Source: DATKMP01 sp035541775 (GTDB lineage: Bacteria > Bacteroidota > Ignavibacteria > UBA10030). From it: a stretch of 18,968 nt of DNA. The translations under genes and the position numbers were made by a program. The notes beneath the pieces were generated by a model. It saw only the letters and a list, made by a program, of their open reading frames with translations. It ran no database searches and had not been told where the DNA came from. The stretch lies in assembly GCA_035541775.1 (NCBI GenBank), contig DATKMP010000023.1, positions 1-18,968 of the forward strand, written 5' to 3'. Numbering within the stretch: the stretch's first letter is position 1; the number at the start of each line of letters is the position of its first letter. Shown here piece by piece: positions 15,151-18,968 of this stretch.

Positions 15151-18100
15151 TTAGTTCTGATCGAGCACCGTACGAATTTTTTGCAACATAATCGGTATTT
15201 GAAACGGTTTGGGAATAAATTCTTTTATACCGGCATTGAACAATTCTGTTTTCATATCCGGTTCAAGGAATCCGCTGGTCACGATAATTTTTGCTTTGGC
15301 GTGAATTAATTGCAATTCCGCCACCAGCTCTGCGCCGGACATTTCCGGTAAGCCAATGTCGGTGAGGACTAAATCGATTTCAGGTGCATGCTCTTGATAT
15401 AATCGCAGCGCTTCTTTTCCATTCATGGCGGTGAGCACATGATACCCGCCGAGTTCCATCGCCATTTTTCCAAGTTGTAACAATGCCGATTCGTCTTCGA
15501 CAAATAAAATGGTTTCTGATCCGCCCGGCATGTTTTGTTCCGGATTTTCTAATAAACTTTGTTCTTCGTTGAATTCCTGTGAAACAGGAAAATAGAGTTT
15601 AAAAGTCGTTCCTTTTCCCAATTCACTTTCCACCTGAATAAATCCGTTATGTGCTTGCACGACGCCGTACACTACGGCAAGTCCAAGGCCGGTACCTTTC
15701 CCTTTTTCTTTTGTGGTAAAGAACGGTTCAAAAATTCTCGACCGCGTTGCTTCATCCATACCGCAACCTGTATCGCTGACGGCAATACGAATAAATGTTT
15801 TGTTTTGCGTTTCGTAAGTATGATGAAGAATTTCTTCGCCGGAAACGATGCGCGTCGTTACGGTCAACTCGCCCTTGCCTTGCATGGCGTCTCGCGCATT
15901 GACACATAAGTTGAGCAGCGCTTGATTGAACTGAGTGTTATCCATACGAATAACCGGCAATTTCTTTTGCAAATCAAACGCCATGCGAATAGTTTTGGGG
16001 AATGTTTCTCCAATCATTTTCGATAAATCGGCGAGGACAGAGTTGACATACAACGGCTGTAAATCGATTTCTGATTTACGTGCAAACGTTAATATCTGTT
16101 GAACCAACCCAGCGCCGCGGTCGATCGATTTTTTAATAACTTCAATGCACGCAGAAAATTTTTGAGGATCATCTTTTTGTTTTTGCAATAAATGCGTGTA
16201 CCCAAGAATGATACTCAAGATATTATTAAAGTCGTGCGCAACGCCGCCCGCCAGCGTTCCAAGACTTTCCATCTTTTGCGCTTGCTGTAATTCGCGATTG
16301 AGTCGTTTCTTTTCTGTAATATCTTCCTTCACTGCAAGAAAATGTGTGATGGCTCCCGCGCTGTCCTTGATGGAAGAAATCGTTGCCGACTCCCAGAACA
16401 TTTCGCCGGTTTTTTTCTTGTTATAAAATTCTCCCCGCCACTCGTTGCCGGCAAGAATGGTGTCCCACAAATGCCGATACTCCTCATGAGAAGTGTACTT
16501 CGACTTTAAAATTCGAGGATTTTTTCCTCGCACCTCTTCTATCGTATATGCCGTCACCTCTTCGAATTTTGGATTGACATATTCGATATTGCCTTTTGAA
16601 TCCGTGATGACAATAGAAACGGGGCTTTGTTCGATGGCGCGGCTAATTTTACGCAATTCTTCGTTCATCACTTCGCGTTCGGCTAATTGATGTTTAAGAT
16701 CTTCAAACAATTGGGCGTTGCGAATTGCCATCGAAGCATAATTGGCGAGCGTCACCAACAGTTGTTCGTCTAACTCTGTAAAGCCATCAAGTTTATCGTC
16801 TTCCGCATTGATCACGCCGATAATTTTGCTGCTGACCATTAAGGGTACGCATAATTCCGATTGGACTGTTGGATCTTCCTGCCGGTACCGTGTATCGACA
16901 GCAACATTGCCAACACGCGCGGGTTGTTTATAGCGAATAGTCCACCCGATAATTCCCATATCGGTTGATTGTGTTTGATGCAAATAATTGTTGTTTTCTT
17001 TTGCAAAGGTTTCTTCATTGCTTCCAAGACGAGTATGGGCGTACAATTCCAATTGATGTTCATCTTTTCCGATCAGCCAGATGGAGGCGCGTTTCCATCC
17101 AAGTTCATGTTCCAAGACGTCGATAACCTGCTGCGCCGCATTTTGCACGGTTATTTTTGTACTAAACGCCCTGCTTGCCTCATGTAACACCGTCAATTCT
17201 CGAAGTCGTTGTTGAATTTTTTCTTCCGCCAGCTTCCGGTCGGTAATATCTTCTACTGTTCCTTCGTAGTATTGAATATCACCGTGTTCATCTCGGACAA
17301 TAGAACCATTTTCCCGGACATACAAGGTTGTTCCATCGGCGCGCCGCCATTGCGATTCCATGCCCCAAATTCTCTGATGGTCATCGAAGGTTTCATTAAC
17401 GATGCCCGGCGGATATTGTATTTTGAATCCGTCGCTGTCCTTGTTTTGATTGGTCAATTCTTCCAGCGACGAAAATTGTAACATGGCGAGCAGCGCAGGA
17501 TTGGCAATCAGAATTACACCATCAGGAGTTATACGATACATGCCAATCGGCGAACGTTCGAACAAATCACGATATCGTTCTTCGCTTTCGCGCAACGCAT
17601 CCTCGGCACGTTTGCGTAATGCGTCGGCATATTTACGTTCGGTAATGTCGCGGCTTACATCAAAAACTCCCAAGACATTTCCCAGGGAATCGATAAGCGG
17701 AAACCTGCTGGTCAAATGCCAGCGTTTTTCTCCCGTATTGTTCTGAATCGCCAGTTCCTCTTTTTCCAGCAGCGGTTTTCCCGTTTGTAACACGCGCATT
17801 TCATCGTCAAAATATTGTTGGGCAAGTTCGGGAGCATGAAAATCAAAGACCGTTTTCCCCAATGTGTCTTCCTGGCTATTTTGTCCGATAAGCTGAAGGT
17901 GCGCACGATTGTTTAAAACGTACGCTCCTGTGGTGTCTTTGAAATTAATGATATCCGGCAAATTATCGACCAGAGTGCGAAGGAGATTTCGTTCCTTTTC
18001 CAGCGCGTCACTCACTTGTCGATGTCCCGTCAAATCGTTAAAGGTTGCGATGACGCCGTCGGAATATTTTTTGCTGGCAATGCCCACAAGCCGCACACGG

Positions 18101-18735
18101 CTATCTTTACAAAGGAGTTCGATTTTTTCAACCACATTTTCATGATCCGTTGTGGGCGCGCTCTTGTTCAAGGCCATATAGTGGTCGAAATGAACGTTGC
18201 GATTTTTGATGTCGGGAATTGTTTTCTCGAACCATTGTTGAATGGTGGGAATATCCGAGAGTGTATATCCGAACAATTCGACAAACGTTCGGTTCACATA
18301 TTTAATATTTCCGCGTACATCGGCCCATGAAATTCCTACCGGTGAGGCATCTAAAACGTACTGAAGCATTTCATAATTTTGATGCAATGGTGGCATTGCT
18401 TCCACGCTTTCCGGCAGAACATGGACGACGATCAGCATTGCTTTTGTGCCGTTCCACGTAACATCAGTGGTGTGCACAACACCCAATCGATGTTGGTGCC
18501 CAGCTATCGGGAGCGGAATGGTCGCTCTTTCATTATCAGCGATGGGAACACGAAAAGGAGAGCTGAGGAGATCCGAAATTTTTGTTAGAAATATCTTTGC
18601 GGCTGTTTGATTGGCATAGCGTACGATATGTTGAGCATCGACAACAAGAACAGCGTCTGCGCTGTTGTCAAACAATGGTGAGACGACTGTTTGTTCCTTG
18701 ACGTTTTGCTTTGTTCGGGGAGATTTCGTTTTCAT
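15151..18735 (-). CDS. Hybrid sensor histidine kinase, 5 PAS + GAF + HisKA + HATPase + REC
   Basis: From the ATG at 18735 (preceded by a G-rich RBS) the protein has 1194 residues. Domains: PAS1 (about 18-105), PAS2 (120-240), PAS3 (250-370, ending RDITERK), PAS4 (385-503, ending EDITDRK), GAF (525-680), PAS5 (695-812), HisKA with GGVAHDFNNIL (phosphorylated H834), HATPase_c with NARDAM (N946), DTGCG (D988-G992) and GKGTGLGL, then a receiver (about 1073-1190) with E1080/D1081, phospho-acceptor D1126, T1153/S1154 and K1176. No membrane segment is visible, so it senses cytoplasmic signals or redox/ligand state through PAS/GAF. The receiver is terminal and has no output domain, so signal must pass to a separate histidine phosphotransfer protein or regulator, none of which is in the window. 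The frame also opens upstream to a TTG at 18780. Confidence 0.95.
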   Translation of the reverse strand: MKTKSPRTKQNVKEQTVVSPLFDNSADAVLVVDAQHIVRYANQTAAKIFLTKISDLLSSPFRVPIADNERATIPLPIAGHQHRLGVVHTTDVTWNGTKAMLIVVHVLPESVEAMPPLHQNYEMLQYVLDASPVGISWADVRGNIKYVNRTFVELFGYTLSDIPTIQQWFEKTIPDIKNRNVHFDHYMALNKSAPTTDHENVVEKIELLCKDSRVRLVGIASKKYSDGVIATFNDLTGHRQVSDALEKERNLLRTLVDNLPDIINFKDTTGAYVLNNRAHLQLIGQNSQEDTLGKTVFDFHAPELAQQYFDDEMRVLQTGKPLLEKEELAIQNNTGEKRWHLTSRFPLIDSLGNVLGVFDVSRDITERKYADALRKRAEDALRESEERYRDLFERSPIGMYRITPDGVILIANPALLAMLQFSSLEELTNQNKDSDGFKIQYPPGIVNETFDDHQRIWGMESQWRRADGTTLYVRENGSIVRDEHGDIQYYEGTVEDITDRKLAEEKIQQRLRELTVLHEASRAFSTKITVQNAAQQVIDVLEHELGWKRASIWLIGKDEHQLELYAHTRLGSNEETFAKENNNYLHQTQSTDMGIIGWTIRYKQPARVGNVAVDTRYRQEDPTVQSELCVPLMVSSKIIGVINAEDDKLDGFTELDEQLLVTLANYASMAIRNAQLFEDLKHQLAEREVMNEELRKISRAIEQSPVSIVITDSKGNIEYVNPKFEEVTAYTIEEVRGKNPRILKSKYTSHEEYRHLWDTILAGNEWRGEFYNKKKTGEMFWESATISSIKDSAGAITHFLAVKEDITEKKRLNRELQQAQKMESLGTLAGGVAHDFNNILSIILGYTHLLQKQKDDPQKFSACIEVIKKSIDRGAGLVQQILTFARKSEIDLQPLYVNSVLADLSKMIGETFPKTIRMAFDLQKKLPVIRMDNTQFNQALLNLCVNARDAMQGKGELTVTTRIVSGEEILHHTYETQNKTFIRIAVSDTGCGMDEATRSRIFEPFFTTKEKGKGTGLGLAVVYGVVQAHNGFIQVESELGKGTTFKLYFPVSQEFNEEQSLLENPEQNMPGGSETILFVEDESALLQLGKMAMELGGYHVLTAMNGKEALRLYQEHAPEIDLVLTDIGLPEMSGAELVAELQLIHAKAKIIVTSGFLEPDMKTELFNAGIKEFIPKPFQIPIMLQKIRTVLDQN

Positions 18736-18914
18736 CGATGCCCCCCATACGCGATATTTGCATTTCTCCCGCTGTCGCAATCAATAATTTTTTCCCCAAC
18801 GATCTGAATACATGCCGTGAGAATTTGGAATATTCCGGCACACTTCAACAGAATAGGCGAACACATACCATACACCATTTTGATACCCATACTAAAACGT
18901 AGCGATGAACCCAT
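18732..18914 (-). CDS. Possible small ORF overlapping the kinase start (doubtful)
   Basis: A 60-codon frame runs from an ATG at 18914 to a TGA at 18734-18732 that overlaps the kinase ATG by 4 bases (ATGA), the arrangement of coupled genes seen elsewhere in this window. The middle is hydrophobic (PILLKCAGIFQILTACIQIVG) and could be a single membrane helix. I recognise no family, and there is no clear Shine-Dalgarno sequence before 18914. It may be a chance frame in the kinase leader. Confidence 0.25.
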   Translation of the reverse strand: MGSSLRFSMGIKMVYGMCSPILLKCAGIFQILTACIQIVGEKIIDCDSGRNANIAYGGHR

Positions 18915-18968
18915 AATGCGACTCAATTCATCGCCGATGTTGTATTAACCACGTACCAATGTAAAATG
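18781..18968. other. Leader region upstream of the hybrid kinase, cut by the window end
   Basis: The last 188 bases hold no confident gene. They contain the doubtful small frame on the minus strand and presumably the promoter for the kinase gene. No tRNA, terminator hairpin or repeat was recognised here, and the upstream neighbour lies outside the window. Confidence 0.4.

Noticed and set aside
1..18968. CRISPR arrays, tRNA/rRNA genes, insertion sequences, phage or defence genes.
   Set aside because: No regularly spaced repeats, cloverleaf sequences, transposase or integrase motifs, or defence-type domains were seen in either strand.

Overview
The window looks like a chromosomal segment of a Gram-negative, at least facultatively anaerobic bacterium. 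I infer a member of the FCB superphylum (Ignavibacteriota/Chlorobiota/Bacteroidota-like) from three things: a receiver-less sigma-54 activator directly followed by an LptE-type lipoprotein, a single-chain pyruvate:ferredoxin oxidoreductase next to a dihydroorotate-dehydrogenase-like protein, and a large multi-PAS hybrid kinase. This placement rests on gene content and gene order only; no rRNA or other marker gene is present. I see no transposase, integrase, phage gene, CRISPR array, tRNA or rRNA. Coding density is high and the longest gap without a confident gene is about 210 bases.

Plus strand, 1-6247. Positions 2-4721 form a very tight run of five genes (overlaps or gaps of 1-4 bases) with an envelope theme: the 3' part of a TPR/SPOR-domain protein, a sigma-54-dependent activator without a sensory domain, an LptE-like outer-membrane lipoprotein, a membrane-embedded GT2 glycosyltransferase of the cellulose/mannan synthase type, and a TPR protein with a long Pro/Ala/Glu-rich middle. 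After a 141-base gap come two more coupled genes: trmO (tRNA t6A37 N6-methyltransferase) and a HAD phosphatase resembling phosphoglycolate phosphatase. This block ends 7 bases from the convergent hemN gene.

Minus strand, 18735 down to 6255. All remaining genes point the same way. The upstream part is a 1194-residue hybrid histidine kinase (5 PAS, 1 GAF, HisKA, HATPase, REC), a class I SAM methyltransferase, a DUF2721 membrane protein and a radical SAM protein with a C-terminal winged-helix-like region. A 211-base non-coding interval with A/T tracts then precedes a second group: nifJ/PFOR, a dihydroorotate-dehydrogenase-like flavoprotein lacking the classical active-site residues, a small DksA/TraR-type zinc-finger protein, and oxygen-independent coproporphyrinogen III oxidase (hemN). 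PFOR (pyruvate to acetyl-CoA plus reduced ferredoxin) and HemN (heme synthesis without oxygen) are both Fe-S enzymes of anaerobic metabolism, so this group is plausibly a low-oxygen unit.

The most notable non-coding structures are a perfect 8-bp hairpin that would sequester the Shine-Dalgarno sequence of the zinc-finger gene, and a 10-bp GC-rich hairpin after nifJ whose T-run lies on the opposite strand from the genes. I did not find a clearly new multi-gene system. The best leads are the PFOR-linked DHOD-like protein, the zinc-finger protein with its hairpin, and the envelope/glycosyltransferase operon under a sigma-54 activator with an altered GAFTGA loop.
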